From positions 1-32,037 of the forward strand of contig CALHMG010000038.1 of assembly GCA_938034705.1 (NCBI GenBank): a stretch of 32,037 nt of DNA. The letters are read 5' to 3'. A program made the translations under genes and the position numbers. This document shows, piece after piece, positions 7,901-16,810 of this stretch (positions within the stretch are counted from its first letter, which is position 1; each line of letters begins with the position of its first letter). Under the pieces are notes generated by a model. It saw nothing but the letters and a program-made list of their open reading frames with translations, searched no databases and was not told where the DNA came from. The DNA is from an uncultured Gammaproteobacteria bacterium. Lineage in GTDB: Bacteria > Pseudomonadota > Gammaproteobacteria > Arenicellales > CALHMG01.

Positions 7901-10900
7901 TGACCAGTGCGAGGTCGTATCGTGGCGCAATAAAGCCAAAATCGTAGGAGTGATTGTTCTGCCCGTTGCCCCCGGTTGTGAGTTCGGTTCCAAGCGTCGC
8001 CTCGTCAGGGCCCGTTCCAACGGCGACATCATCGCCATCTGAGTCACGCCGGTTAGCCGTGTTGTCGGGAATCGTTGGCGTCCAGCCGAACAGCGGACCT
8101 CCCGGGTCAAAGTTGCTGTCGAGAATTGCGACCGTGTAGTCGGCGTCAGGGGTCAGGCCGGCGATTCCGTAATCGAATTCGGGTGTCCCGGATCCGCTGG
8201 TGTTGAGGTCAGGTCGGTCAGGGTCAGAGGAGAAAAGATACTGTCCATCGGCGTTTGTCTCGACGATCGCGATGAGTGTTCCGGTGTCGTCGTACAGGCC
8301 AACGAGCACGCCGGCAACCGGTGCCTCGTCGGGATCCTGCAATCCGTCATTGTCGCTGTCGATCCACACGAAGTTGCCAATCTCGATCGGAGCGGCGCGG
8401 CACATTGCCTCGAGATCTCCAAGTCCGTTTGCTTTTGCAAAGGTGTCCTGTCCCGCTCGTGTATCGTATAGCCGATAGCCACGTTGCCAGGTGCCGAATT
8501 CGTTGCTGGCCCAGTGAACACCGCCTGAGTTGAAGTCCCTGTTCCACAAAACCGGATCGTAGGCGACGTAGGCGACATTCGATTGACCGGGAACCTGCTC
8601 CAGTCCACCGACCAGTACTTCAGGGTGTGCGGTGAGGAAGGCGTCTTCGAAGTAATATTCACCGCCGCCTGCTCCTTCCTGATTGTTTGCGCCCGCGGTC
8701 GTTGTGCTGCCACAGCTCGCGTTGTTTTCCAGAGTCCATGTTCCTGTACCCGTCGCGCAGGCCCGAAGCAGATCGCCAGCGGCCTCCACAACATCAACAA
8801 GCTCGATCGCACCTGCCGGGTCTGCGTCGGGAAAAGATCCGCCGTCGGGGCGACGCTGTGCGTTGGCCTGCTGGTGGCCGGTTCGATCCATGATCGCGAT
8901 CACCATGTCACCGTTGTCGAATTCGATGTCGGCGAGCATCGGCTGCGGGTAAGACGCGCGTATAAAGTCATCCGCACCACTTCGTACCTCCTGGTCGAAG
9001 TAGCCGGCAGGAATCTGGGCCGCAATGCTTGCAGCCTGGGGTGTCCACGGTTTCCAGTCCGCGTTCAGCGAATACTCGCTGCCGCCATAGCTTTCGCCGC
9101 GGGGATAGCCAAGAGGGAACTCCAGTACCGGGGCGCCACCAAAGGCGCCGCCTGAAAATGCATAAACGTAGGCCCGTAGCTGGCTGGCATTCTGGGTTGA
9201 GGTGGCGGAACAGACGAGTCCGGTATACGTAACGCCATCGTTATGTGACACCGCAAATGGCATCACGTCCGCCGGCGCGCAGCCGACGGCCGCGCCTGGA
9301 AGCGCGAAAGGGAAGGGCACCTGCGCCGTTCTGGTAACCGAGTCGATATCGATGACGTCGAGAGTTCGAGACTGCAGGTTCGCAACAAACAGTGTTGAAT
9401 CGTCATCAGAGATATCCATATCACCGAAAGACGTTCGGCCAATGTCGTCAAAAGCATCAGCATCTATCGCCCAGTCACCCGCGTTGGTGGCATGAGGATC
9501 GTCGTTAACATCGGGGAGCGTCAAAAACACGGTTGGCGCGGTGGCTCCGGTTGGGTCGACGCGGTAGATGGCGCCCGGGCCCGAAGGTCCGTGGCCGCTG
9601 TGCCGTTTGGTGAACGCTGCCGCGAAGAGATCGCCGGTCTTGCGACGCCACGCGATACCCCAGGTCGAACCGATCTGGGAACCTGTAGCCAGATGATCAG
9701 GTCCAGGATTGTCGTACACCCATGGACCGGTCGGGTTGCCGCTGCCGCCAAACCCGTTTTCACCGATCACGCTGCCGTTCGATCTTGATCCGCCACCGGC
9801 ATCGAACGGAAATCCGACCAGAGTGTCCGCGGCGACGTGGGAACCCTGATCGCCAAAGAGAAAACAGCTGGTGGCAAGGTCAGGGTTGGGCTGGCAGTAG
9901 TCGGCCGGGTTGTACAGGCCAAGATTGACTTCGCTTGCAGCTCCTTTGACAAACTGAATGGTTGTTCCTGAATCAGGGCCGACCGCGGTGTCGACGAGGT
10001 AGGCTGGAATCGTCGTAAATTCGATTCGAAGGTCGGTTGCGGCTGCGGTGTTGAGCACGTAATGGCCGTTGGCATCCGTAACGGCGGTGTCGATAGCGCC
10101 GGTTGCGTTAACGTATGCCGACACCGTGATGCCTGAGATCGGAGGCTCGCCAACGTCTCGCTGTCCGTTGTCGTTGTAGTCACGAAAAACAACACCGCTG
10201 ACGGTACCGGCTGCCGCTGTGGGAGCCGGCGCTATCGTCTTCGGCGCAATCGTGGATTCATACGCACCGATGACGCAGGCAGCACCTCGCGCGGCGCCGG
10301 TTTGATCGGACGCGGCGCAACCCGCTGCGCTTGTGATCTCCGAGCCGGTAAAAAACGGAACCACGATCGTGTCAGCGTCCATGATCATGTCCACAAGACC
10401 GGGGTCGCCTCCACCGTTGACGTCAGAAGGCAGAGAAAAGAAGGTGCACGTCGCGTCGCTGGAATAGTTACCGCCCAGTGATGTGATGGTGCCTCCGGGA
10501 ATCACCGCGCCGCTGGGGTCGCCGTTGGCGTCGACCGGCTGGATGTCGGTGCGGCAATTGCGTCCCGTTACGTCATCGCCATTGTTTACAAACAATGAGT
10601 TCTGCACGGTCACCGTTGCGCTTTCTACATCGATACCGTAGCGGTTGTTGAAAAGCGTGACGTGATTGAGGCTTGCGGTACCCTTGTCAAAACGAAGACT
10701 ACCGTTGCGGTTATTGATAAACGAACCATTCGACGTGCTGGCGATGGTCACGTTTTCAAGCTCGAGGTTTCGGTTTCTGGTGCCTGTGTAGTCCTGCAGG
10801 ATCGCGCTGGTGTTGGACCCGTAGGTTGTAACGATGGCGCTGTTTCGGATACTCATCAGGTTGACGGCGGAGGCGGCACCGCTGCCCTGATTGGTGATGG

Positions 10901-11456
10901 GTCCGCTGCCGCTTGCGCTGATGTCGCGAATGACAACGTCTGAAATATTGATGATGCCACCGGCGGCATTATGAATCGCGGCGCCGCCGCTACCGTCGTA
11001 GCGGCCACCTTCAATGGTTACACCGCTCAGGTTGACGTCCGTTGTTGAACCCCGAAAGTGGAAAATGCGATCGACGAAAGCCATGTCGAGTCCGCTACCG
11101 CTGATGATGGTATTGCCCGGGCCGCTTCCGACAATGGTGACGTCGCGATCAATGTCGAGATCGCCGGACTCACCGTCGCCATCGTTGGCGCCGCCGGTTC
11201 CGAACCGATCTACGCTTAATATGTATCGCCCCGGCGGCACGTTGATGATGTCGGCAGTCGTGTCGTCGTTGGCCTCGTTGATGGCAGCCCGAAGGGTGCA
11301 GCCGAGCCCTCCTCCGGCATCGCAGACGCCGTCGCCGATATTGGCGTCGGCGGCGTCGACCACGCTGTTGACGTCAAAGGTTGCGGCCTGGCTGATGCCG
11401 GGTACGACGATAGACAGGGCAATAAACAGAGGGGCAAAACAGGCGGTGCGATTCAT
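4929..11456 (-). CDS. Giant secreted mosaic protein: CSLREA beta-helix, SdrD-B, propeller-like region, DUF11, C-terminal C25 (gingipain-type) peptidase
   Basis: A protein of 2175 residues with a signal peptide ending GISQAA (cleavage near residue 24). Approximate domain order: residues 25-400 a CSLREA-type parallel beta-helix (GCTLRAAINEAN opening); 417-500 an SdrD-B/Cna-B domain (VFRDYNDNGQRDVGEPP); 530-1020 a region with propeller-like strands (DISDDDSTLFVANLQSRTLD); 1022-1150 a second SdrD-B domain (WIDSDNDGLQDPDEAP); 1180-1300 a DUF11 domain (ALVKTLAP, NYVVTVRNQGN); about 1300-1355 an acidic Asp/Ser/Asn-rich linker; 1365-1460 a fibronectin-like domain (WRTSTEEANLGFNLF); 1480-1800 the beta region usual before C25 domains (AAGVQRISFKDL); 1820-2165 peptidase C25. 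The putative catalytic His2040 (SYIGHSD, where the family usually has GHG) and Cys2074 (QFGCWNN) lie 34 residues apart, close to the gingipain spacing, and the closing LGDPAL motif is present. No Bacteroidetes-type secretion domain follows. Likely an extracellular cysteine protease or adhesin; specificity unknown. Confidence 0.8.
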   Translation of the reverse strand: MNRTACFAPLFIALSIVVPGISQAATFDVNSVVDAADANIGDGVCDAGGGLGCTLRAAINEANDDTTADIINVPPGRYILSVDRFGTGGANDGDGESGDLDIDRDVTIVGSGPGNTIISGSGLDMAFVDRIFHFRGSTTDVNLSGVTIEGGRYDGSGGAAIHNAAGGIINISDVVIRDISASGSGPITNQGSGAASAVNLMSIRNSAIVTTYGSNTSAILQDYTGTRNRNLELENVTIASTSNGSFINNRNGSLRFDKGTASLNHVTLFNNRYGIDVESATVTVQNSLFVNNGDDVTGRNCRTDIQPVDANGDPSGAVIPGGTITSLGGNYSSDATCTFFSLPSDVNGGGDPGLVDMIMDADTIVVPFFTGSEITSAAGCAASDQTGAARGAACVIGAYESTIAPKTIAPAPTAAAGTVSGVVFRDYNDNGQRDVGEPPISGITVSAYVNATGAIDTAVTDANGHYVLNTAAATDLRIEFTTIPAYLVDTAVGPDSGTTIQFVKGAASEVNLGLYNPADYCQPNPDLATSCFLFGDQGSHVAADTLVGFPFDAGGGSRSNGSVIGENGFGGSGNPTGPWVYDNPGPDHLATGSQIGSTWGIAWRRKTGDLFAAAFTKRHSGHGPSGPGAIYRVDPTGATAPTVFLTLPDVNDDPHATNAGDWAIDADAFDDIGRTSFGDMDISDDDSTLFVANLQSRTLDVIDIDSVTRTAQVPFPFALPGAAVGCAPADVMPFAVSHNDGVTYTGLVCSATSTQNASQLRAYVYAFSGGAFGGAPVLEFPLGYPRGESYGGSEYSLNADWKPWTPQAASIAAQIPAGYFDQEVRSGADDFIRASYPQPMLADIEFDNGDMVIAIMDRTGHQQANAQRRPDGGSFPDADPAGAIELVDVVEAAGDLLRACATGTGTWTLENNASCGSTTTAGANNQEGAGGGEYYFEDAFLTAHPEVLVGGLEQVPGQSNVAYVAYDPVLWNRDFNSGGVHWASNEFGTWQRGYRLYDTRAGQDTFAKANGLGDLEAMCRAAPIEIGNFVWIDSDNDGLQDPDEAPVAGVLVGLYDDTGTLIAIVETNADGQYLFSSDPDRPDLNTSGSGTPEFDYGIAGLTPDADYTVAILDSNFDPGGPLFGWTPTIPDNTANRRDSDGDDVAVGTGPDEATLGTELTTGGNGQNNHSYDFGFIAPRYDLALVKTLAPTQPAWILDGDTVNYVVTVRNQGNVPSNGFVVTDVIPYGMSFVSATGSGFSCTLIAGTPPTVADEVRCTYTPPTAADLAPGADVTIELALRADDLAQAPFRNWAEIETDSSSDYSVTDDDSSPGDHNGSDNGSGTGSPGADPSIDHNNIAHNDTTHDEATEDEDDSDPATVNAASTTPVNLAAFVARSDGDELVIRWRTSTEEANLGFNLFARIQGQWRQLNTDLVLSTYDESDATGQIYEHRLVDTGAREFAITDVDINYKEVVHGPFSRSVFYGSELSAVSETQWDTIDETDLSQNLEATSGSQVYVDVTAAGVQRISFKDLKQIGLDWRGVSLDSIALSIDGVPLARHIYGLKSGVSATTMERDTVIEFVSAEKPGDRYNNATRVLLSLNPALVKDIADEPGYEQAETKSAVRTHTIDHDKRFSRIAPDGDPWWMDQILSVGKAATRDYSFDLSGLVAGTTASLRANVWGGNDDLNLKQDHNLVILVNGRKIHRVRFDGITRQRISVEVPSDALVNGENIVTLKVKSEGRRHVDMVRVDSVELSATQKLRGNNDLAFSSNGGTHIVQLNAPRSAVAYRVADTTTRINTSASAKSVRVSGAAGRYFVANDRGINRPRLSSARDDTELFDRPFDYLIVTHHKFKGPDLQRLADARESAGLVVETVDVRDIYHRYSGGATSAAAISEAIRDAHARFGVEYVVLVGDDTYDYRGNLKSGSRSYIPSHYAQAGDHVNQAAADALFGDVDGDSLPDVAVGRLPVRSKRHLTRVIDKTLLYEADQSEYRAVFTADSIDDASRHSFRRDSNQIRRALGESFNTVTAYVDRIGVKAARGSVIDEIERGARLTSYIGHSDRGQWSFENLLSLDDIRSLGNTGTPTVVTQFGCWNNDFVHPGRLSMGEAFLVSTDGGAAAVIGTSTLAGVRTEARFGELLYEEIARPGTSLGKAMNAARRRLALERPLVKIRDILIGTSLLGDPALVPNNRPEF

Positions 11457-11627
11457 TCGATTTACAGCGGTTGGGAATTTTTATCCGGACACGTATAAAT
11501 CTAGCTATCTCCTTCAAACTGGCGAACTTATGCCACTTTTCCGGCGTAAAAGTCCGCTGGTACGGCTTAATGTGGTGCGTTTGATGCTGCCGCCGCCTTG
11601 TCGTGTCGATGCGCTGTCAGACGGCCC
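11457..11627. other. Short gap between malate synthase terminator and the giant-protein gene
   Basis: This 171-base gap should hold the promoter of the leftward giant gene. On the minus strand there is an AAGGAG sequence near 11508-11513, but no start codon follows at a suitable distance, so I do not call a small gene. No convincing promoter pair is seen. Confidence 0.3.
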
Positions 11628-11661
11628 AAAAAAAACCGGACTCGACATCGGTCGAGTCCGG
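11628..11661 (-). terminator. Rho-independent terminator of malate synthase G gene
   Basis: A perfect 11-bp stem CCGGACTCGAC (11636-11646) pairs with GTCGAGTCCGG (11651-11661) around a 4-base loop. On the minus strand it is followed directly by eight U (A-run 11628-11635 on the plus strand). It lies 22 bases past the glcB stop and shields the giant-protein gene downstream. Confidence 0.9.
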
Positions 11662-11683
11662 CTTTGTCAGTTGCGTCAGGCTG

Positions 11684-13864
11684 TTATCGCGACAGGGATT
11701 TTGCCTCTCGACGACGTTCGCTCAACGTCCACTCGGTGTAGCCGTTCGGGATTTCGGTTCCCTTGAACACGAGATCAACCGCGGCTGCAAAACCGACACT
11801 CTGGTCAAAATCGGGTGACATGTTTTTGTAGGCCTTGTCACCCTCGTTTTGTCGGTCGACCACTTTGGCCATTTTGCGTAACGACTCCATGACCTGTTCG
11901 TTGCTTGCCAGACCGTGCTCAATCCAGTTGGCCAGGTGCTGGCTGGAAATGCGAAGTGTTGCGCGATCCTCCATCAACCCGACGTCATTAATGTCGGGCA
12001 CTTTCGAACACCCAACCCCCTGTTCAATCCATCTGACCACGTACCCGAGAATTCCCTGGGCGTTGTTGTCGAGCTCGCGCTGGACGGTTTTCTCGTCGAC
12101 CTTTTTGTTACCGAGCAGCGGCAGCGTCAGGATATCGGCAAGGTCTGCGTGATCGCGACGCGCGAGTTCCGCCTGCCTGTCCTGTACGTTGACCTGATGA
12201 TAGTGAAGCGCGTGCAGGGTCGCCGCAGTTGGCGACGGCACCCATGCGGTGTTGGCGCCCGCCATCGGGTGTCCTATTTTCTGTTCCATCATGTCAGCCA
12301 TCGCGTCAGGCATCGCCCACATCCCCTTGCCAATCTGTGCGACTCCTTTAAGACCGCATCTGAGACCGACATCAACGTTCCAGTCTTCATAGGACAGGAT
12401 CCAGGGCTGCTGTTTCATGTCGGCTTTTGGAATCACCGCACCCGCTTTCATAAGCGTGTGAATTTCGTCTCCGGTTCGATCCAGAAATCCGGTGTTGATA
12501 AAACAAACGCGATTCTGGGCCGCCCGAATGCACTCTTTGAGGTTTACGGTCGTCCGGCGTTCTTCATCCATAATGCCCATTTTGAGAGTGCAGTCCGGCA
12601 GACCGAGTGCCTTTTCAACTCGGCCGAACAGTTCGACGTTAAAAGCAACTTCCTGAGGACCGTGCATCTTGGGTTTGACGATGTACACGCTGCCTTTGCG
12701 ACTGTTGCGAATTGGTCCCTTGCCGGCAATATCATGCTTGGCCGCGAGTACCGTCACCATCGCGTCGAGCATCATTTCGGGAACCGGCTTTCCGTCCAGC
12801 GTCACCGCGTCGGTCATCATGTGCATGCTGACGTGACGCACCAGTAACAGGCTGCGCCCGTGCAACGCGATTTTCCTGCCGTTGGTGTCGAGGTATTCGC
12901 GATCGGGATTCAGAGTTCGTTTGACAGTCTTGCCGTTTTTATTCAATTCGGCCGAGAGATCGCCTTTCATCAGACCGGTCCAGTTGCCGTAGACCTGGAC
13001 CTTGTCGTCAGCGTCAACTGCCGCGACGGAGTCCTCGCAATCCTGAATGGTGGTGATTGCAGATTCGACCAGTACATCTTTGACGCCCGCCGGATGGTCC
13101 TTGCCGATCATGTGGTCACGGTCGATCTGAATATCAAGATGCAGATTGTTGTTGCGCAGCAGCACGTTAGTCAGTGCTTTGCTGTCACCCAGAAAACCGG
13201 CGAACTGCCGCGGGTCTTTCAAACCCACGTGCTTGCCGTTCACAATCGCAAGCACCGTGTGTCCGCCGCCGTTTTTATAGGTCCCGAGTTTGTATTCGGT
13301 TACATCGGCGTGACTGCCCGCAGTTAACGGGACAGATTCATCGAGAAACTTTGCCGCACGTGCAACTACCTTGGCTCCCCGTTTGGGATTGAATCCACCG
13401 GAACGAGTGGCGCCTGCGTCTTCGGATATGGCGTCAGTACCATACAGCGCGTCATACAGACTTCCCCATCGGGCATTCGCCGCGTTCAGGCTGTAGCGTG
13501 CGTTGTCTACGGGAACGACGAGCTGCGGGCCGGCGGTAGTTGCGATTTCTTCGTCGACATTTTTTACGTCGGCAGCAAAGTCCGGTCCCTCGTCCTCGAG
13601 GTAGCCGATAGACTCAAGAAAGCTGCGATAGGTCTCGGGCGTGCCGGCACCGTTTTTGACGTGCCAGTCGTCGATCTTTTTCTGAAGCTCGTCCCGGTGC
13701 TTGAGGAGCGAAGCATTAACCGGTCCCAGATCGCGAATGATCGACTCGAGTCCTGACCAGAATGCCTTGGGCTCAACGCCGGTACCCGGCGCAATTTGCT
13801 TGTTAACAAGGTCGTAGAGTTTGCTGGTGACTTCAAGGCCACCCGCTTTGACGCGATCTGTCAT
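11684..13864 (-). CDS. glcB: Malate synthase G
   Basis: A cytoplasmic enzyme condensing glyoxylate with acetyl-CoA to malate. The 726-residue length (from ATG 13864) matches the E. coli enzyme (723), and the sequence follows it end to end: [47 protein letters not shown] (glyoxylate-binding Arg), [28 protein letters not shown] (Mg-binding Glu), [12 protein letters not shown] (Mg-binding Asp), GCSKVPDI (conserved Cys) and [13 protein letters not shown] (catalytic Asp). A TTG four codons upstream is in frame, but the ATG giving MTDRVKAGG fits the family start better. The gene stands alone, followed by a strong terminator, and no glycolate oxidase or isocitrate lyase gene is in view. It may take glyoxylate from purine, glycolate or amine breakdown; the source is not shown here. 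Confidence 0.97.
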   Translation of the reverse strand: MTDRVKAGGLEVTSKLYDLVNKQIAPGTGVEPKAFWSGLESIIRDLGPVNASLLKHRDELQKKIDDWHVKNGAGTPETYRSFLESIGYLEDEGPDFAADVKNVDEEIATTAGPQLVVPVDNARYSLNAANARWGSLYDALYGTDAISEDAGATRSGGFNPKRGAKVVARAAKFLDESVPLTAGSHADVTEYKLGTYKNGGGHTVLAIVNGKHVGLKDPRQFAGFLGDSKALTNVLLRNNNLHLDIQIDRDHMIGKDHPAGVKDVLVESAITTIQDCEDSVAAVDADDKVQVYGNWTGLMKGDLSAELNKNGKTVKRTLNPDREYLDTNGRKIALHGRSLLLVRHVSMHMMTDAVTLDGKPVPEMMLDAMVTVLAAKHDIAGKGPIRNSRKGSVYIVKPKMHGPQEVAFNVELFGRVEKALGLPDCTLKMGIMDEERRTTVNLKECIRAAQNRVCFINTGFLDRTGDEIHTLMKAGAVIPKADMKQQPWILSYEDWNVDVGLRCGLKGVAQIGKGMWAMPDAMADMMEQKIGHPMAGANTAWVPSPTAATLHALHYHQVNVQDRQAELARRDHADLADILTLPLLGNKKVDEKTVQRELDNNAQGILGYVVRWIEQGVGCSKVPDINDVGLMEDRATLRISSQHLANWIEHGLASNEQVMESLRKMAKVVDRQNEGDKAYKNMSPDFDQSVGFAAAVDLVFKGTEIPNGYTEWTLSERRREAKSLSR

Positions 13865-14336
13865 GATAATTCTCAAGGGTTGAAAAAGGTGGTGTGGGGA
13901 GGCTGTGGAGGCGCCTCGACCCTGTTCGGATTCAAGAGTCAGGATTCAAGCATAGGCGCTGGAAACGAACCGGCCGTCCAGCATCGGGGTTTTTAATACG
14001 ATGTATTGCGACACGATCGCGGCTGGAGAAATCGGGATTTTGGCCCTGATTCGGCCGTTTCTCATCCCGGGTCAGCGGTCGTCCACGGCGTCCGGAAGGT
14101 GCGAATTACCAACCCCGGGTTCGATCACAACACAGCTCTTTGGGGCGCTGCGGGGACGGTCGGGTGACCCCATGCAGGGGCGGCTGCAGCGTTAATCCGG
14201 TCCCCGCCTGTTTCTGCCAGTTTTACCGGTCCCCGGCGCGGTAACGGCTCAAGTCAGGCCGTGAGCCTGAACCGGTTGACGCGGCCGGGTTTTGGTAAAG
14301 TTCAGGGAACGCATGTCATCACGACGTTGAGCAGAA
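13865..14336. other. Intergenic region between divergent glcB and DUF2058 genes
   Basis: These 472 bases must hold the promoters of both divergent genes. The only element I can point to is a TTGACG (14277-14282) followed by TAAAGT with a 14-base gap, which is too short a spacer for a confident sigma-70 promoter. The sequence CCGGTCCCC occurs twice near 14200-14235. No gene, tRNA or clear RNA structure is seen. Confidence 0.35.
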
Positions 14337-14885
14337 ATGGCCAAATCGTTACAGGAACAGCTGATCCAGTCCGGGCTCGCAAAAGAGAAACCGAAAGGCC
14401 GCAAGTCGAAGGCACCCAAAGCCCGCAAACAGAAACGGGCAACCGGGTCTTCAGCTGCGGGTTCAACGCAACCCAATCCCGTCGAACTCAACGCCCGGGC
14501 CAAGGCCGAACGCGATCGCGCACTTAACGCCAAACGCCAGGCCGAGCTGGCACGACGCGAGCTTGTGGGGCAGATCCGTCAACTTATCGAATCAAGCCGG
14601 CTCGAAATTAAAGATCCGGAGATGGACTACAACTTTACCGATGGCAAAACTGTTCGCAAGCTGTTCGTAGGCAAGGAACTGCATGCTCAGCTGGCGGCCG
14701 GGCACGCGGTGATTACCAAGCTCGATGGTGGTTACAGCATTGTTCCACGCGCCGCGGCTGACAAAATTGCCGAACGCGACGAGTCATTTATTGTGGTTCT
14801 CAACGACCGAGAGAAGGACAACGGTGCGGAAACGGTCGACGACGAGTATGCCGACTTTAAAGTTCCCGATGATTTGATGTGGTAG
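14337..14885 (+). CDS. yaiL: DUF2058 (YaiL-like) protein
   Basis: A cytoplasmic protein of 182 residues starting MAKSLQEQLIQSGLAKEKP, which is the typical opening of the DUF2058 family found in gammaproteobacteria. A very basic segment follows (lysine- and arginine-rich, residues 18-40), then a charged helix (about 55-85), then a compact C-terminal part with YNFTDGKTVRKLFV and KLDGGYSIVP. The family is sometimes described as nucleic-acid associated, but its function is not established. The basic tail would suit RNA or DNA binding; that is inference. A weak GAGC site precedes the ATG. The next gene begins 31 bp downstream, so the two may be co-transcribed. Confidence 0.88.
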   Translation: MAKSLQEQLIQSGLAKEKPKGRKSKAPKARKQKRATGSSAAGSTQPNPVELNARAKAERDRALNAKRQAELARRELVGQIRQLIESSRLEIKDPEMDYNFTDGKTVRKLFVGKELHAQLAAGHAVITKLDGGYSIVPRAAADKIAERDESFIVVLNDREKDNGAETVDDEYADFKVPDDLMW

Positions 14886-14916
14886 TCGGCAATTTGAGCC
14901 CGGGTTCTTACACACC

Positions 14917-16665
14917 ATGAACGCTGTTCGGTGGATCGCTGCCGTAGCCGCATTTTTTGCGCTCGCGTTTCTCGGCATGTTCTGGTTTCTCGAACAAAGC
15001 GTTAACGCGCCGACGCACGACGCTGCGCTGTCGCCTCGTGTTGAGGTTCAGCCCGCCGTGCCTGCGGTGTCGGGGAATGACGTTGCTGCGCGCCCGACAG
15101 TTGCCCCGGCTTCGCCGGGAGTCGCGCGGTCAACCGGTGTCGAGACCGAACCCGAACCCGACTCAGGAGCGGGTTCCGATAATGCGCCCGTCGCCGGCGG
15201 TTCTGCGCCAGCGGCCGGGAGCGATGCCAGCCCAAGCGAGCAGAATCAGGGTTCCGGCGAAACACAGCCATCGCAGCTCTCGGCGAGTCAGCCCCAGCGA
15301 ACAACCGAGAACAACGATGCTCGTCGTGAGCCACCACCCGAGGGTGACGAGACGCTGGGTGGCCGGGTTCTGAATACCAAAGGCGAAATCATGTCGGGCG
15401 TAACGGTGACTGCCGGATATCGTGATCCGGTGACTCGTCGGATCAATCCACGCAAGTTAAGTTCCCGCGTTGATGACAACGGGAGATATCAGTTCAAAGG
15501 TCTTGCCGTTGGCGAATATCAGCTTTCGCATCTTCCGATACCGGGCTATTCAAATCGCACCATGTACGTCAGAGCGGGGTCCGCATCGGCAGATCTTGTG
15601 CTCACCGCCGTCAGCGCCATCATTATCCGCGGCAAGGTCACCAGCGCTGACGGTCTGCCAATACCAAAGGCGACGGTGGTGGTGTCAGGCGGCAAGACCA
15701 TCATTACCGACGCCCAGGGTGAGTACATTGCCGAGGCGACAATTCAGACTAACAGCGCTGTAGCTGTGAGGGTCGTCGCGCCGGGCTATGGCGACGAAAC
15801 GCTGTTGATCAACGGCCGCGAGGTCATCGGTCAGACCGAGACTGAGCTTGACGTGGTTCTTCAGCCACTCGGAGAAATCTCGGTAACAGGCGTATTGCGG
15901 GCACAGAGCGGTGAGCCAGTTGCCAATGAACTTGTGCGTATTTTTTCGGCTCGCCTAAAACTCAGTTCGCGTGCGCATACTGATGCTGAAGGTCGATTTA
16001 CTTTGACGAACCTTCAGGAAGGCGATGATTTTCGCCTGAGTATCATTCCCAAGAATCTTTATGAACGCCTTGAGCGCGGACCGTTGCGGATCATCCCCGG
16101 AATGGCGCCGATGGAGCTGACCCTGCAGGCGCACTCACGCGGACAGGTTACCGGCAGCATCCAGACACTCGGTGGTAACCCACTACCGGGGTTCACCATG
16201 TCTTTGACGAGTTCCAAATCTCCGGCAACCGCACTGGTCGTCCGGGCGGATGAAACCGGGCGATTTGTTGTCGACGATGTGCCCTCGGGGGATCTGCATT
16301 TCTCAACACCGTCTCAACCTCACATGGATGTGCGCGGGGTGACGCTGGGCTCCGGGGATCAGGTTGACGTAAATGTTGTGGTCGACATTGGCCCGTGGCG
16401 TATGGCGGGAACAGTGACCAACCCCCAGGGCCAGCCCGTTCCCGGAGCCAATGTCGTGATGACCTGGCGTCATCAGGCAAATGGGTTATCGGCAAGTTCG
16501 TATCGTCAGACCAGCACGGATGCGTCGGGTACTTATCAATTTACCGAGCTGGCTTCGGGTACTCACTCGATTGCCATTAACCATGTGGATTTTGGTCAGC
16601 TGCAGTCTCCGGTCGATGTCGGGCCGGGGCGTGATCGGTTTAACGCGGTGCTCCCCGGCAACTGA
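14917..16665 (+). CDS. Membrane-anchored protein with five carboxypeptidase-regulatory-like domains
   Basis: A protein of 582 residues. Residues about 4-28 form one hydrophobic segment with no clear cleavage site, so it is probably an N-terminal anchor with the rest in the periplasm. Residues 35-145 are a Pro/Ala/Ser/Glu-rich linker of low complexity. Then come five repeats of the carboxypeptidase regulatory-like (Cna-B-like) beta-sandwich, recognisable by openings such as GRVLNTKGEIMSGVTV, GKVTSADGLPIPKATV, GVLRAQSGEPVANELV, GSIQTLGGNPLPGF and GTVTNPQGQPVPGANV, each followed by a T-D-x-x-G-x-Y/F strand. No catalytic motif is seen. Such domains serve as spacers, adhesion or binding modules; the partner is unknown. 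It follows the DUF2058 gene by 31 bp, a pairing with no obvious functional logic. Confidence 0.8.
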   Translation: MNAVRWIAAVAAFFALAFLGMFWFLEQSVNAPTHDAALSPRVEVQPAVPAVSGNDVAARPTVAPASPGVARSTGVETEPEPDSGAGSDNAPVAGGSAPAAGSDASPSEQNQGSGETQPSQLSASQPQRTTENNDARREPPPEGDETLGGRVLNTKGEIMSGVTVTAGYRDPVTRRINPRKLSSRVDDNGRYQFKGLAVGEYQLSHLPIPGYSNRTMYVRAGSASADLVLTAVSAIIIRGKVTSADGLPIPKATVVVSGGKTIITDAQGEYIAEATIQTNSAVAVRVVAPGYGDETLLINGREVIGQTETELDVVLQPLGEISVTGVLRAQSGEPVANELVRIFSARLKLSSRAHTDAEGRFTLTNLQEGDDFRLSIIPKNLYERLERGPLRIIPGMAPMELTLQAHSRGQVTGSIQTLGGNPLPGFTMSLTSSKSPATALVVRADETGRFVVDDVPSGDLHFSTPSQPHMDVRGVTLGSGDQVDVNVVVDIGPWRMAGTVTNPQGQPVPGANVVMTWRHQANGLSASSYRQTSTDASGTYQFTELASGTHSIAINHVDFGQLQSPVDVGPGRDRFNAVLPGN

Positions 16666-16753
16666 TTCTCGCCGGTTCAGTCTGGCGGACTGGCGGTTCC
16701 TGGCGGCACAAAAATTTCTCTTCACATGGATGTTCAGACGTGAATGCCGTGTC

Positions 16754-16759
16754 TATACT
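16754..16759 (+). promoter_or_regulatory. Possible -10 element upstream of the inverted-repeat array and MFS gene
   Basis: TATACT matches the sigma-70 -10 consensus well (five of six). No good -35 box lies at 16-18 bases, so the call is tentative. If used, transcription would start near 16767 and give the MFS gene a leader of about 310 bases containing the whole inverted-repeat array. Confidence 0.3.
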
Positions 16760-16810
16760 AGCCCTGCGAATCCGGAACTGATGGACCGATGACGTCCGCG
16801 TCACGCGTTC

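Noticed and set aside
11915-12847. 310-codon open frame opposite glcB
   Set aside because: It is antisense to a clearly conserved malate synthase and resembles no protein; typical shadow of GC-rich coding DNA.
16666-16720. Possible terminator after the carboxypeptidase-regulatory-like gene
   Set aside because: The CAGTC/GACTG stem is five pairs with triple TGGCGG repeats and no U-run.
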